From the NCBI GenBank assembly GCA_947496185.1, contig CANMCD010000005.1, forward strand, positions 1 to 64,000: 64,000 nt of DNA. The letters run 5' to 3'. Positions 9,260 through 18,639 of this stretch are shown here, piece after piece; the stretch's first letter is position 1; every line of letters begins with the position of its first letter. The translations under genes and the position numbers were made by a program. Source of the DNA: an uncultured Tenacibaculum sp. (GTDB lineage: Bacteria > Bacteroidota > Bacteroidia > Flavobacteriales > Flavobacteriaceae). Below the pieces are notes generated by a model, which saw nothing but the letters and a program-made list of their open reading frames with translations, did not search any database and was not told where the DNA came from.

Positions 9260-12200
9260 ATGACTAGTAGTAAAAAGAACACTATCTTAATCTTATTAAC
9301 AGTACTCTTCTTTTACTTTTCAGGACATTCACAATCATTTTTGTCAAAAGAAGTACAAGAACAAATAAGAAAAGAAATTCAAGCAGGCATGGAAGATGGT
9401 GATATACCAGGCTTGAGTCTTATTATCACTAAGGGAGAAAAAGAATATATCAAAACTTTTGGGTATGCCGATTTAGAAAAACAACTGCCTGTTACCTCCA
9501 AAACAAAGTTCGAAATAGGATCCAATAGTAAGGCGTTTACAGCCTTGGGACTTCTAAAATTAGTAAGCCAAAATAAGGTAGATCTAAATAAAAAAGTGTC
9601 TGCATATCTACCTTGGTTTAAGATGAAATTTGAAGGGAAGTCAATGGATATACTTGTAAAAGATTTAGTATATCATACAAGTGGAATTTCTTGGGAATCC
9701 TTGGCGAAAGTTCCAGTAGGTAATGAGAAGGATGCTTTAGAAAAACTCGTTCGAAGTTTATTAAAAATGGAACTCAATAGAGAACCGGGAACTGAATACG
9801 AATATGCTACCGTAAACTATGATGTTATTGCTTTGATCATAGAAAAAGTTAGCGAACAAAGCTTTGAAAAATATTTAACAGAAAACATTATCGCTCCGTT
9901 AAAACTAAAAAATACTTCTATTGGACAATCATCGATAAGAGAACATATGTCTAAAGGGTATAAGATTAGTTTTTTTAAACCAAGGTTGTATACTGCACCT
10001 GTATTTAGATCAAACAATGCTGCGGGTTATGTTGTAAGTAATGCAGAGGATATTGCAAAATGGATGAAATATCAAATCAATCCAACTAAGGAGTTTTTAG
10101 GAGATGTAATAGTAGCAAGTCATCAAAGAGATAAACGAGTTCCTTTACATGGTATGACTGCCTATGCAGGAGGCTGGAACATTGCTTTAGACGGATCAAA
10201 TAATATTTTTCATGCAGGGCTCAATCCAAATTTTAGTAGCCATATAGTAGTTAATAAAGAAGAAAAAATAGGGGTTGCTATTTTGACCAATTCAAATAGT
10301 AACTACACTAATTTTTTAACAGAAAAAATAACCAATATTTTAGGTGATGAAGAAATCAACTATGGAAACGAACCAACTGACGATTTAGATCATTCCTTTT
10401 CACTCTTAACGATTTTTCTAGTGTTGTACTGTGGATTATTACTATTCTATTTCGTTAGGATTTTGATCGGAGTTAAGAGAAATCAAAGAGAACCTAAAAA
10501 AGTAGATGCCACTGTTGTGAAGAAGATAGTTATCGCATGGGCAATCATATCTCCATATTTAGTAGGTGTATATTTATTTCCAAAAGCATTAGCAGGGTTT
10601 GATTGGGGGTCAATTTTTGTATGGGCACCTGAAAGTTTTAAGCCTCTTATTATTGTTATTTTGATGGCGTTGTTCTTCTCTGTGGTGGTTTACAGTTTGA
10701 ATTTAATTTTTCCAGAAAAAAATAAATTCAAAAGAGTGATTCCTATGGTGAGTGTAATGAGTATATTAACAGGGATTGCTAGTATTTCCGTTATCGTAAT
10801 GATTACCTCATCAATAAATTCAAGTATTGATTTTTATTACCTGTTATTCTATTATTCATTGATTGTTGTGGTTTATATTTTTGGAAGACAGTTTATAGAA
10901 GTAAACTTAATTCAACTTACAAACGATACAGTATATGATTTGCGATTAAAAATTGTTGATCAAATCTTTAGAACCACGTATAGTGATTTTGAAAAAATTA
11001 GTAGTGGGAGGGTTTATACGACAGTAATTGACGATACCGAGGTTATTGGAAACTCTGCGAATACTTTTATGAATTTTGCAACGGGTATTGTTACCATTAT
11101 AGGAGGTTTTATATTTCTTGGATCAATTGCTCCTTGGGCAACATTGGTTACAATATCTACAATAATTTTATTATCAGGATTGAGTTATTTGTTAGTTTAC
11201 AGAACGAAAGATTATTTTGAGGAGGCAAGGAATGAAACGAATACGTTGACCAAGCTTATTGGTGGAGCAATTGAAGGATATAAAGAAATTAGTCTAAATA
11301 GAAGCAAAAAACTTGGTTACAAGGAAGACGTCAAAGAAAGTGCTGCGGTATTTAGAGACAAAGTAAGTAAAGCTTCTATTATTTCTTTTAATATTTCATT
11401 AGTTTCAGAGTTTCTTTTAGTGGGAGTTCTTGGGTTTGCGGCATTTGGGATGTCAGAGTTTTTTCCAGATATAAAAACATATACTGTAATTAGGTTTGTA
11501 ATGATTCTTTTATACTTAATTGGCCCAATAAATAACTTGCTAAGAATCATACCTCAAATCATAAGGATTTCTGTTTCTTGGAATCGAATCAAAGATTTTA
11601 TTGCTGAAATTCCAATTAAGATCAATTTGGAAGAAGCACCATTAGTAAAAGAGAATTCAGTATCGAATATGTCTCTAAATGATGTAACATTTAGTTATAA
11701 AACCGAAAACAACCAAAATAGTTTTGCTATAGGGCCTATAAACATGAGTGTCAATGCAGGGGAAATTGTATTTATAGCAGGAGGTAACGGAAGCGGTAAA
11801 ACAACCTTAGCAAAATTGTTAACAGGCTTATACTTTCCTGATGAAGGTAGTATAACAATAAATGGTAAAAAAGCAGCAAATGGACAATTGAGTGAATACA
11901 TTTCAGCAGTATTCAATCCAACATATTTGTTTAATAAGCTATACGGTGTTGATGCGGATAGTAATAGAGAAAAATTTGATCATTACATCAAATTACTCAA
12001 CCTAGAAGACAAAGTCGGTTTAAAAAATGGGAAATATTCTACCATTAATTTGTCTTCAGGACAACGAAAAAGGTTAGCCTTATTGAATTGTTTCATGGAA
12101 GATTCACCGATTTATATATTCGACGAATGGGCGGCAGACCAAGATCCTTATTATCGAAAGTTTTTCTATACCGTCTTATTACCTGAAATGAGAAATCAAG

Positions 12201-12316
12201 GAAAAATAATCATAGTAATTACGCACGATGATCATTATTTCCATATTGCCGATACGCTATTAAAAATGGACAGAGGAGTTTTAAAAGAATATGAATTAAA
12301 TACCCAAAGAATCTAA
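9260..12316 (+). CDS. S12 (beta-lactamase-like) peptidase fused to a cyclic-peptide-type ABC exporter
   Basis: 1018 residues. An N-terminal signal segment (about 7-25) leads to an S12 serine hydrolase domain with SNSK (Ser88, Lys91), a YAT triad equivalent at Tyr182 and HAG near 317. Three membrane segments follow (about 380-490), then an ABC exporter with further membrane helices and a nucleotide-binding domain: Walker A GGNGSGKTT about 841, signature LSSGQRKR about 931, Walker B-region IFDEWAADQDP about 953, which is characteristic of the SyrD/PvdE cyclic-peptide exporters. The order of peptidase, three helices and ABC unit resembles ZmaM-type relatives of the colibactin prodrug peptidase ClbP. 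It probably exports the NRPS product and may cut off an N-terminal prodrug piece at the outer face of the inner membrane. It lies 164 bp after the synthetase on the same strand. The 164-bp gap shows no recognisable gene. Confidence 0.85.
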   Translation: MTSSKKNTILILLTVLFFYFSGHSQSFLSKEVQEQIRKEIQAGMEDGDIPGLSLIITKGEKEYIKTFGYADLEKQLPVTSKTKFEIGSNSKAFTALGLLKLVSQNKVDLNKKVSAYLPWFKMKFEGKSMDILVKDLVYHTSGISWESLAKVPVGNEKDALEKLVRSLLKMELNREPGTEYEYATVNYDVIALIIEKVSEQSFEKYLTENIIAPLKLKNTSIGQSSIREHMSKGYKISFFKPRLYTAPVFRSNNAAGYVVSNAEDIAKWMKYQINPTKEFLGDVIVASHQRDKRVPLHGMTAYAGGWNIALDGSNNIFHAGLNPNFSSHIVVNKEEKIGVAILTNSNSNYTNFLTEKITNILGDEEINYGNEPTDDLDHSFSLLTIFLVLYCGLLLFYFVRILIGVKRNQREPKKVDATVVKKIVIAWAIISPYLVGVYLFPKALAGFDWGSIFVWAPESFKPLIIVILMALFFSVVVYSLNLIFPEKNKFKRVIPMVSVMSILTGIASISVIVMITSSINSSIDFYYLLFYYSLIVVVYIFGRQFIEVNLIQLTNDTVYDLRLKIVDQIFRTTYSDFEKISSGRVYTTVIDDTEVIGNSANTFMNFATGIVTIIGGFIFLGSIAPWATLVTISTIILLSGLSYLLVYRTKDYFEEARNETNTLTKLIGGAIEGYKEISLNRSKKLGYKEDVKESAAVFRDKVSKASIISFNISLVSEFLLVGVLGFAAFGMSEFFPDIKTYTVIRFVMILLYLIGPINNLLRIIPQIIRISVSWNRIKDFIAEIPIKINLEEAPLVKENSVSNMSLNDVTFSYKTENNQNSFAIGPINMSVNAGEIVFIAGGNGSGKTTLAKLLTGLYFPDEGSITINGKKAANGQLSEYISAVFNPTYLFNKLYGVDADSNREKFDHYIKLLNLEDKVGLKNGKYSTINLSSGQRKRLALLNCFMEDSPIYIFDEWAADQDPYYRKFFYTVLLPEMRNQGKIIIVITHDDHYFHIADTLLKMDRGVLKEYELNTQRI

Positions 12317-12337
12317 GAACCTATAATAAAAAAACAA

Positions 12338-13648
12338 ATGAAACTTAATAGTAAAACAAAGCTACCTTACTTACTAATAGCTATCCTATTTGCTGCATTA
12401 GGAATTAATGCTCAAAATACTCAGCCAAAATCTTCATTTCCTTATCAAACATTTGATAAGGAAATGAACCTAATGAAATCTAAAACAGGAATTCCAGGTT
12501 TCTCCGTAGCAATCATTGAAAACAATGAAATAGTTCACGCTAAAGAATATGGATGGAGCAACATTGAAGAAAAGAAAAAAGTAACCTCAAAAACATTATT
12601 TGAAGCGGCATCAATGACCAAACTCTTTTTGGTGTATATCGTTAACCGTATGATTGGGGAAGGCAAATTAGATGTACATCAAAAGGCTAGTTACTATTTA
12701 CCATACAAACGACTTCAACATGACAATCGATATAAAAAAATCACCATAGGAATGCTGTTAAGTCATACGGCTGGTTTGGAAAATTGGCAGGTAGAAAACG
12801 ATCCTGAAAAATTAGAATTTATTGCAGAACCAGGAACTTCTTTTACATATTCTGGAGAAGGATATGCCTATTTAGCAGATATTGTAAGTAAAATAAAGGG
12901 GACTAGTTACGATAACTATGTAGATAATATGGTCATTGAACCGTGGAATTTGAAACAAACCTTTTTGAAATACAACAGTGATGATTTACAAGATAACGTG
13001 AAAAAAAATCATGCGATGGGCTATACGACATATGGGGTAGAGTATAAAGGGCTTTTAAACAAAAAGTCAATACCAGCTTCAGGGGGACATATGACTGCTT
13101 ATGATTTAGGAAAGTTAATAGTTAATACATTATCAGGAAAGCATATCACCAAAGAACAACAACGTTTGCTTTTAACACCTAAGGCCAAATTAGGTTTTGT
13201 ACCTGATACAAAAGAATTAAAATTTGATACTGGAGGAGGCATCTTTTTACTAACTACTAAAGAAGATACGATCACTTTTTTTAGTGGAGTAAATACAGGT
13301 TTTAGATCGGAGTTTTTTTACTCACCGAAAAAAAAGAAGGGGTTTGTGTTTATGAGTAACAGTGATGATGGATGGATGATGGTTTCTAAAATAGATGAAT
13401 TGACTTCTAAGTTCAATTTAAGACGTGTGTTTAAGAATGATGAATTACTCCAATACCCAAGTGAATTTTTCAATATAAGAGATACTTACCAAAGAAAAGG
13501 AAGTGAGGGAGTATATGTATTTCTTAAAGAACTGAAGAAGAATAATCAGTTTAATCAGGAGGCCTTCGTACAATTTACAAAATGGTTAGAGGAGTATGAT
13601 AAACAAACGTATGACGCTTTGTTGAAAGAATTTGGAAATAAAAAATAA
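12338..13648 (+). CDS. Secreted serine hydrolase, beta-lactamase/S12 family
   Basis: 436 residues with a clear signal peptide (KLPYLLIAILFAALGINAQ, about 8-26), so the enzyme is periplasmic or secreted. The catalytic SxxK is SMTK (Ser92, Lys95); the second motif is YSGEGY (about 170). After the hydrolase core comes a short helical C-terminal extension of about 80 residues. It starts 21 bp after the exporter gene, so it belongs to the same operon. The family includes D-amino-acid peptidases, esterases and penicillin-binding-like enzymes; the NRPS setting suggests cleavage of a D-residue-containing peptide or an ester, or self-protection, but the sequence does not decide between these. It is a second S12 enzyme directly beside the one in the exporter fusion. 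The family call is firm and the substrate unknown. Confidence 0.85.
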   Translation: MKLNSKTKLPYLLIAILFAALGINAQNTQPKSSFPYQTFDKEMNLMKSKTGIPGFSVAIIENNEIVHAKEYGWSNIEEKKKVTSKTLFEAASMTKLFLVYIVNRMIGEGKLDVHQKASYYLPYKRLQHDNRYKKITIGMLLSHTAGLENWQVENDPEKLEFIAEPGTSFTYSGEGYAYLADIVSKIKGTSYDNYVDNMVIEPWNLKQTFLKYNSDDLQDNVKKNHAMGYTTYGVEYKGLLNKKSIPASGGHMTAYDLGKLIVNTLSGKHITKEQQRLLLTPKAKLGFVPDTKELKFDTGGGIFLLTTKEDTITFFSGVNTGFRSEFFYSPKKKKGFVFMSNSDDGWMMVSKIDELTSKFNLRRVFKNDELLQYPSEFFNIRDTYQRKGSEGVYVFLKELKKNNQFNQEAFVQFTKWLEEYDKQTYDALLKEFGNKK

Positions 13649-13670
13649 AAGTCAATATAACTAAATAATT

Positions 13671-14615
13671 ATGCAGTATAATACTAACGATGAAATAAAA
13701 GAGTTTCCCGTAAAAATTAAATTACCAAACTATTCGATTCAAGAATTTATAAAATATTATAAAGAAAGTAATTTTGATGAATTACTTACTAAAGTTGGAA
13801 GTATAAAATTTAGTGGGCTTGCTATTGACTCAACACAAACATTTGACCAAATAACAAATGGAATCTCAAAGGATTTTTTAGATTACATTGATGGTAATTC
13901 GCCTAGAACCAAATTAGAAGGAAAAGTATATACGTCAACGGAATATGATAGTGAGCAAAAAATAACAATGCACAATGAATTATCATATTCATCTAAATGG
14001 CCCAAAAAACTATTCTTTTCATGCATCCATCCTGCTGAAGAAGGAGGAGAAACTACATTAGTAGATGGTCGTTTAATTTTAAAAGAAATGAATCCGTCGA
14101 TTGTAGAAAGTATTGAAAAGAAAAAAATTGTGTATATTAGAAACTTACACGGAGGAATGGGGGTTGGCCCCTCTTGGCATGATACTTTTGAAACGAATGA
14201 TAAATCCATCGTAGAAAATTATTGTAAGGAAAACAATATCAGATTTCAATGGTATGGAGACAATCTTAGGTTGTATCAAAATTCAAAAGGAATCATCAAT
14301 CATCATATAACAGGAGAAAAAGTTTGGTTTAATCAAATTGATCAATTTCACCCTGCCCACCTAGGAGAAGATATTTTTGAGACACTTAACTTAATTTGCG
14401 AATCCCCTGAAGAGTTTCCTATGTACGTAACGTTTGGTGATGGTTCTGAAATCCCTACATCGATGGTGGAAGAAATTATGGAAACTATCGAAAAAGTAAC
14501 AACATATCCTGTTTGGAACAAAGGAGAATTATTAGTAGTTGACAACGAACTTGTTTGTCACGGAAGAAATTCTTTCAAAGGGGAAAGGTTGGTTTTAGTA
14601 TCAATGAGTGCTTAA
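13671..14615 (+). CDS. TauD/TfdA-family 2-oxoglutarate oxygenase, SyrP-like
   Basis: 314 residues. The iron ligands are visible: His101-Asn-Glu103 in MHNELSY and distal His297 in CHGRNSF, with Arg about 306 near the C-terminus as the likely 2-oxoglutarate anchor. HxE instead of HxD is typical of the clavaminate-synthase/SyrP branch, and GGETTLVDGR (about 126) is also characteristic of it. SyrP-like enzymes hydroxylate the beta carbon of an amino acid, often aspartate, bound to an NRPS carrier domain. Its place inside the NRPS operon fits a tailoring role on one of the carrier-bound residues. It is distantly similar in type to the oxygenase at 26976-27725 in the peptide locus. The substrate is inferred, not shown. 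Confidence 0.85.
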   Translation: MQYNTNDEIKEFPVKIKLPNYSIQEFIKYYKESNFDELLTKVGSIKFSGLAIDSTQTFDQITNGISKDFLDYIDGNSPRTKLEGKVYTSTEYDSEQKITMHNELSYSSKWPKKLFFSCIHPAEEGGETTLVDGRLILKEMNPSIVESIEKKKIVYIRNLHGGMGVGPSWHDTFETNDKSIVENYCKENNIRFQWYGDNLRLYQNSKGIINHHITGEKVWFNQIDQFHPAHLGEDIFETLNLICESPEEFPMYVTFGDGSEIPTSMVEEIMETIEKVTTYPVWNKGELLVVDNELVCHGRNSFKGERLVLVSMSA

Positions 14616-14646
14616 TCAAATTAATTGTAATTAATAAACTTTTATA

Positions 14647-15399
14647 TTGAACGTAATCAAAACAATAGGAATAATAGGTGGTATGGGGCCTATGGCTGGT
14701 ATTGAATTGCATAAAAGATTAATTTTAAAAAATAATGTAACAAAAGATCAATGCCACCTCTCTGTAATACATGCCTCATTTCCTTCAAAAATAGTCGATC
14801 GATCAGCGTTTTTAGAAAAGGAAATAGATGAAAATCCAGGGTATGAGATTCTCAACGAAATAAACGCTTTAATTTCTCTTGGGGCTTCTGTTTTTGGTAT
14901 TGCATGTAATACGGCACACTCTCCTTTAATTTTTGATGTAATAAAATCAGGAATTAATCAAGAGGCCTCGGTCAAACTGTTAAGTATAGTTGAAGAAACC
15001 AAAAAATATTGTATTCATACCCTTGCTCCAAAGACTAAAATAGGAATATTGGGAAGTAATGGTGTGTATACATCTCAAGTGTATTTAAGTCATCTAGAAA
15101 ATAATTTTGAAGTGATATCTCCCAGATATGATTTTCAAAACAATTTTATTCATAGGATGATTTATGATGTTGAATTTGGTTTAAAATCAAGTAATGAGGT
15201 TGTTAAGGATGGGGTATTAGAGCTATTAGGTCATACAATGAAGTTTTTTGAAGAAAATAGCATAGAAGTTATATTGATTGGATGTACTGAATTTTCATTA
15301 TTAAAAGAATATATAGCTTTAGAATATTCACATTTAACAATAATTGACACAATGGATGTTTTATGCAATGCTTTAATCAGAGAGGCAACAACAAATTAA
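14647..15399 (+). CDS. Aspartate/glutamate racemase family protein
   Basis: 250 residues with the two cysteine motifs of the Asp/Glu racemase superfamily: ACNTAH (about 86) and GCTEF (about 218), plus the N-terminal GIIGGMGPMAG. These cofactor-independent enzymes use the two cysteines as acid/base pair to interconvert L- and D-amino acids. The start is a TTG at 14647; the first ATG lies inside the GGMGPM motif and would remove the first strand, so TTG is preferred. It sits 31 bp after the oxygenase gene. No epimerisation domain is visible in the synthetases in this window, so a free D-amino acid made by this enzyme could be loaded directly by an adenylation domain. Confidence 0.85.
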   Translation: MNVIKTIGIIGGMGPMAGIELHKRLILKNNVTKDQCHLSVIHASFPSKIVDRSAFLEKEIDENPGYEILNEINALISLGASVFGIACNTAHSPLIFDVIKSGINQEASVKLLSIVEETKKYCIHTLAPKTKIGILGSNGVYTSQVYLSHLENNFEVISPRYDFQNNFIHRMIYDVEFGLKSSNEVVKDGVLELLGHTMKFFEENSIEVILIGCTEFSLLKEYIALEYSHLTIIDTMDVLCNALIREATTN

Positions 15400-15435
15400 A
15401 TTATAAGTCTAAGAAAAAAACGTACAGTAGTTATA

Positions 15436-16143
15436 ATGAAATTATTTTGTTTACCCTATGCAGGAGGTTCTTCTGCCATATACAGTCAATGGAAATCCTA
15501 TTTTGAACCTGCTATTACTATAAAAGCAGTTGAATTGGCGGGCAGGGGAAGAAGAATAAACGATCCTACATATAATGATATTGAAGAAGCAATAGAAAAC
15601 ATTTTGAGTATTCTTCGTCAAGAAATAGAACAAGATGACTATGCGTTATTTGGTCATAGTATGGGAGGTTTGTTAGCATACGAATTGACACGAAAAATCC
15701 AAAAAGAACAACTCCCTCTTCCAAAGCAAGTATTTATTTCAGGGACTACTGCTCCTAATATTTATAAAGAAAGAATGAAATATAGCATGTTGCCAATGGA
15801 TGAGTTTAGAGAGGAAGTATTGAATTTAGGAGGAACTCCCAAAGAAATTTTTGAGTATCCAGACCTTGCAGAATTATTTTTACCAATTCTTAAAGATGAT
15901 TTTAAACTGGTAGAAACGTATCCGTATGGTAAGGGAAAAGACAAGCTTCAGGTTGATTTGTCTATTTTTTTAGGGCTATCAGATGATTTGTCAGGGGAAG
16001 AGGGATGGAGTGAGTTGACAGATAAACAGTTTACTGTTTTTGAATTTGATGGAGGACACTTTTTTTTAAATGAAAAAAAAGAAGAGGTAATAAATACCAT
16101 CAAAAAAGAATTAAAGACTAAAAATATAAGCGTATTTAATTAA
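15436..16143 (+). CDS. Type II thioesterase (alpha/beta hydrolase)
   Basis: 235 residues, the usual size for stand-alone thioesterases of NRPS and polyketide clusters. Visible motifs are LPYAGGSS at the N-terminus, the nucleophile elbow FGHSMGG (serine about 75) and the C-terminal GGHFFL carrying the catalytic histidine. These enzymes free stalled or misprimed carrier domains and sometimes act in release. It is the last gene of the NRPS operon: a strong hairpin terminator follows within 40 bp. Confidence in the family is high. Confidence 0.93.
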   Translation: MKLFCLPYAGGSSAIYSQWKSYFEPAITIKAVELAGRGRRINDPTYNDIEEAIENILSILRQEIEQDDYALFGHSMGGLLAYELTRKIQKEQLPLPKQVFISGTTAPNIYKERMKYSMLPMDEFREEVLNLGGTPKEIFEYPDLAELFLPILKDDFKLVETYPYGKGKDKLQVDLSIFLGLSDDLSGEEGWSELTDKQFTVFEFDGGHFFLNEKKEEVINTIKKELKTKNISVFN

Positions 16144-16174
16144 ATAATACAGATTTCATTTTTTAGAGGATATT

Positions 16175-16214
16175 AAAAACCCCCTATTGAGTACATACTC
16201 AATAGGGGGTTTTT
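16175..16214. terminator. Bidirectional intrinsic terminator at the end of the NRPS operon
   Basis: A perfect 14-bp inverted repeat (CCCCCTATTGAGTA at 16180-16193, its complement at 16196-16209) is flanked by AAAAA on the left and TTTTT on the right, so it works in both directions. It separates the rightward NRPS operon from the leftward efflux operon; both converge on it. Confidence 0.93.
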
Positions 16215-16255
16215 AATAAGATACCCATTGTAAATTCTAATGAGAAAGAATATTA

Positions 16256-18637
16256 TTATTCTTTTAAAGCCTTTATGGGATTACTATTAGCTACACTGAT
16301 CGACTGGATACTAACCGTAAGTAAAGCAACCAATAACGCAATAATTCCAGCACTAAAGAAGTAGATAAGCTTTAATGGAATTCTATATGCGAAAGTAGAA
16401 AGCCAATTATTAGTCAGTAGATATGCTACAGGAAGTGCAATTACAATAGATACAATAACTAGTTTTGCAAAATCATTTGTAAGCATAAGAACAATATTCG
16501 TTGTACTTTGCCCTAAAACTTTTCTAATACTAATTTCTTTTCTACGTCTTTCTGCTGTAAATGTAGCAAGTCCAAACAGTCCTAAACAAGAAATTATAAT
16601 CGCTAACAAGGCAAAATATTTTGAAAGAGTTCCTACACGTTGTTCAGAAATATATTGTTCTTGAAAGCTTTTATCCAAAAATGTATATTCAAATAGATAT
16701 CCAGGGTTAAATCGTTGATATACTTTTTCTAAACTACTTAATACTTCTCTTTCTCTACCAGACTCAATTCTTACAAGAATTTCAGAGATTTGAGGGTTAG
16801 TATTCAACATAAGGAACATAGGTTTTACTTTTTGTTGTAAAGATTGAAAATGAAAATCTTTGAGTACCCCAATAATCTTAAGCTGTTGTCCGCCATATTG
16901 GACAGTTTTTCCAATAGGGTTTTCTATGCCCATAGCTTTAATGGCGGTTTCGTTAAAAATAATGGCTGTATTATCAGTAGAAAAATCTTTAGAAAAAGAA
17001 CGTCCTTCTTGTAATTTGATTCCCATGGTTTCAATAAAATCATGTCCCACATTAACATTATGAAAAACCATATTGGCATCACTTTCATTTCCAGACCAAA
17101 GAATCCCTCCAGTAGTATTGAGTTGCGTACCGATAATATTTTGACTGGTAATAGCAGCATTTACTACACCTGAAGTTGACTTTAACTCTTCAATAAAAGA
17201 TTCAGAATTTATTTGAAGTCCACCTTCTTTTTGAAAATAGACAACGTTATTCTTATCCATTCCTAAATCTTTTGATTGTATAAAGTCAATCTGTTGTGAG
17301 ACAACCAATACAGCAACTATCAATATGATTGATAAGGTAAATTGGAAAATAACGAGTCCTTTTCGAACCCATAACTCACTTATAGAGTTTTTCATTTGCC
17401 CCCTTAAAATTGTTACAGGATTAAATTTTGAAAGGTATAAAGCTGGATAACTTCCTGCTAAAAGCCCTGTAAAAATGATCGTCAAAATGATAATGATGAT
17501 CGTGGTCGAGTCAAAGTTTAACGTAAGGTCTTTTCCTGTAATTTGATTAAACTCAGGAATAATTGCTGAAATTATAATCAGCCCAATAATAAGTGCTATA
17601 AAAGCAGAAAATATAGATTCTCCAAAAAATTGCTTAATTAATGATCCTCTTTGAGAGCCTAAGGACTTTTTAATGCCTATTTCTTTCAATCTTCTTGTTG
17701 CGTTAGCAGTTGAAAGATTCATGTAATTAATACATGCGATTAATAGAATAAAAAAAGCAATAGCAGAAAATAAATAGACATAATTCATTCGTCCTTTTAC
17801 TTGCTTTCCATTTTCAAAATTTCCATATAAATAGTTAGAAGAATACTTAGTCAATATTAGATCTGCCTCGACTTTGTCACTTTGTGTTTTTGAAAAACCT
17901 TTTACTTTCGCTGCAAATTCTTTTACATTAGTCCCCTTGTTTAGTACAATATATGTTGAAGGGTTGTTGCTAACCCAGCTAATTGGTCTTCCAATGATTT
18001 TTGATCGTTTAATCCAAGATTTGAATGGTAAAATAAAATCAAACTGAGTGGAAGAGTTTTTTGGAATGTCTTTAAAAATACCGGTAACTTGGTGTTTTTC
18101 TTTGACCCCCATAATATCACAATCGATTATTTTTCCTATGATATTGTTGGTCGTTCCAAACAAACGATTGGCCAAAGATTCAGATATAACAATTGCATTG
18201 ACGTCTTCTAAGACTTGTGTTTTATTTCCTTGTGTTAACTCATATGAAAAAACTTCAAAATAATTCTTTGAACCAAAGATTCCAGCAGCTTTTATGGTTT
18301 GGTTATTTACAAATAAAGGTATTTGCAGAAACCATTCTGGCAATGTTTGTGCTACACCATATCGAACTTCAGGGAATTTATCTTGCAATGTTTCTGCTAG
18401 TAAATCAGGAGTCCAACTATGGACTTTTATCCCGTCAGGCCCTTCAATTTGGTTCCAAACCTGATAAAGTTCTTGTTCATTTTCATGGAATTTATCATAT
18501 CCTAATTCATGAAAAACCCAAAGGGTGATTAACAACGTACACGCCAACCCAGTAGAAAGTCCAATCAAATTAATAAGAAATATTCTCTTGTGTTTTTTGA
18601 TAGTTCTAAAAAAGATTTTTAAATCATTATATAACAT
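16256..18637 (-). CDS. ABC transporter permease, MacB/FtsX type
   Basis: 793 residues. It has an N-terminal membrane helix (about 20-42), a large periplasmic MacB-type domain, three helices around 285-400 (with the FtsX-type stretch RLKEIGIKKSLGSQRGSLI), another helix and periplasmic domain (about 425-670), and a second three-helix FtsX block at the C-terminus (RRKEISIRKVLGQS). This double-block layout is common among Bacteroidota MacB-type permeases. It is the last gene of the four-gene efflux operon, 2 bp after the ATPase gene, and converges on the NRPS operon. It may help to export or resist the NRPS product, but that is inferred from position only. Confidence 0.9.
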   Translation of the reverse strand: MLYNDLKIFFRTIKKHKRIFLINLIGLSTGLACTLLITLWVFHELGYDKFHENEQELYQVWNQIEGPDGIKVHSWTPDLLAETLQDKFPEVRYGVAQTLPEWFLQIPLFVNNQTIKAAGIFGSKNYFEVFSYELTQGNKTQVLEDVNAIVISESLANRLFGTTNNIIGKIIDCDIMGVKEKHQVTGIFKDIPKNSSTQFDFILPFKSWIKRSKIIGRPISWVSNNPSTYIVLNKGTNVKEFAAKVKGFSKTQSDKVEADLILTKYSSNYLYGNFENGKQVKGRMNYVYLFSAIAFFILLIACINYMNLSTANATRRLKEIGIKKSLGSQRGSLIKQFFGESIFSAFIALIIGLIIISAIIPEFNQITGKDLTLNFDSTTIIIIILTIIFTGLLAGSYPALYLSKFNPVTILRGQMKNSISELWVRKGLVIFQFTLSIILIVAVLVVSQQIDFIQSKDLGMDKNNVVYFQKEGGLQINSESFIEELKSTSGVVNAAITSQNIIGTQLNTTGGILWSGNESDANMVFHNVNVGHDFIETMGIKLQEGRSFSKDFSTDNTAIIFNETAIKAMGIENPIGKTVQYGGQQLKIIGVLKDFHFQSLQQKVKPMFLMLNTNPQISEILVRIESGREREVLSSLEKVYQRFNPGYLFEYTFLDKSFQEQYISEQRVGTLSKYFALLAIIISCLGLFGLATFTAERRRKEISIRKVLGQSTTNIVLMLTNDFAKLVIVSIVIALPVAYLLTNNWLSTFAYRIPLKLIYFFSAGIIALLVALLTVSIQSISVANSNPIKALKE

Positions 18638-18639
18638 AA

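Noticed and set aside
13883-14209. Antisense 108-codon open frame in the oxygenase gene
   Set aside because: It is opposite a conserved gene with clear catalytic motifs and resembles nothing.
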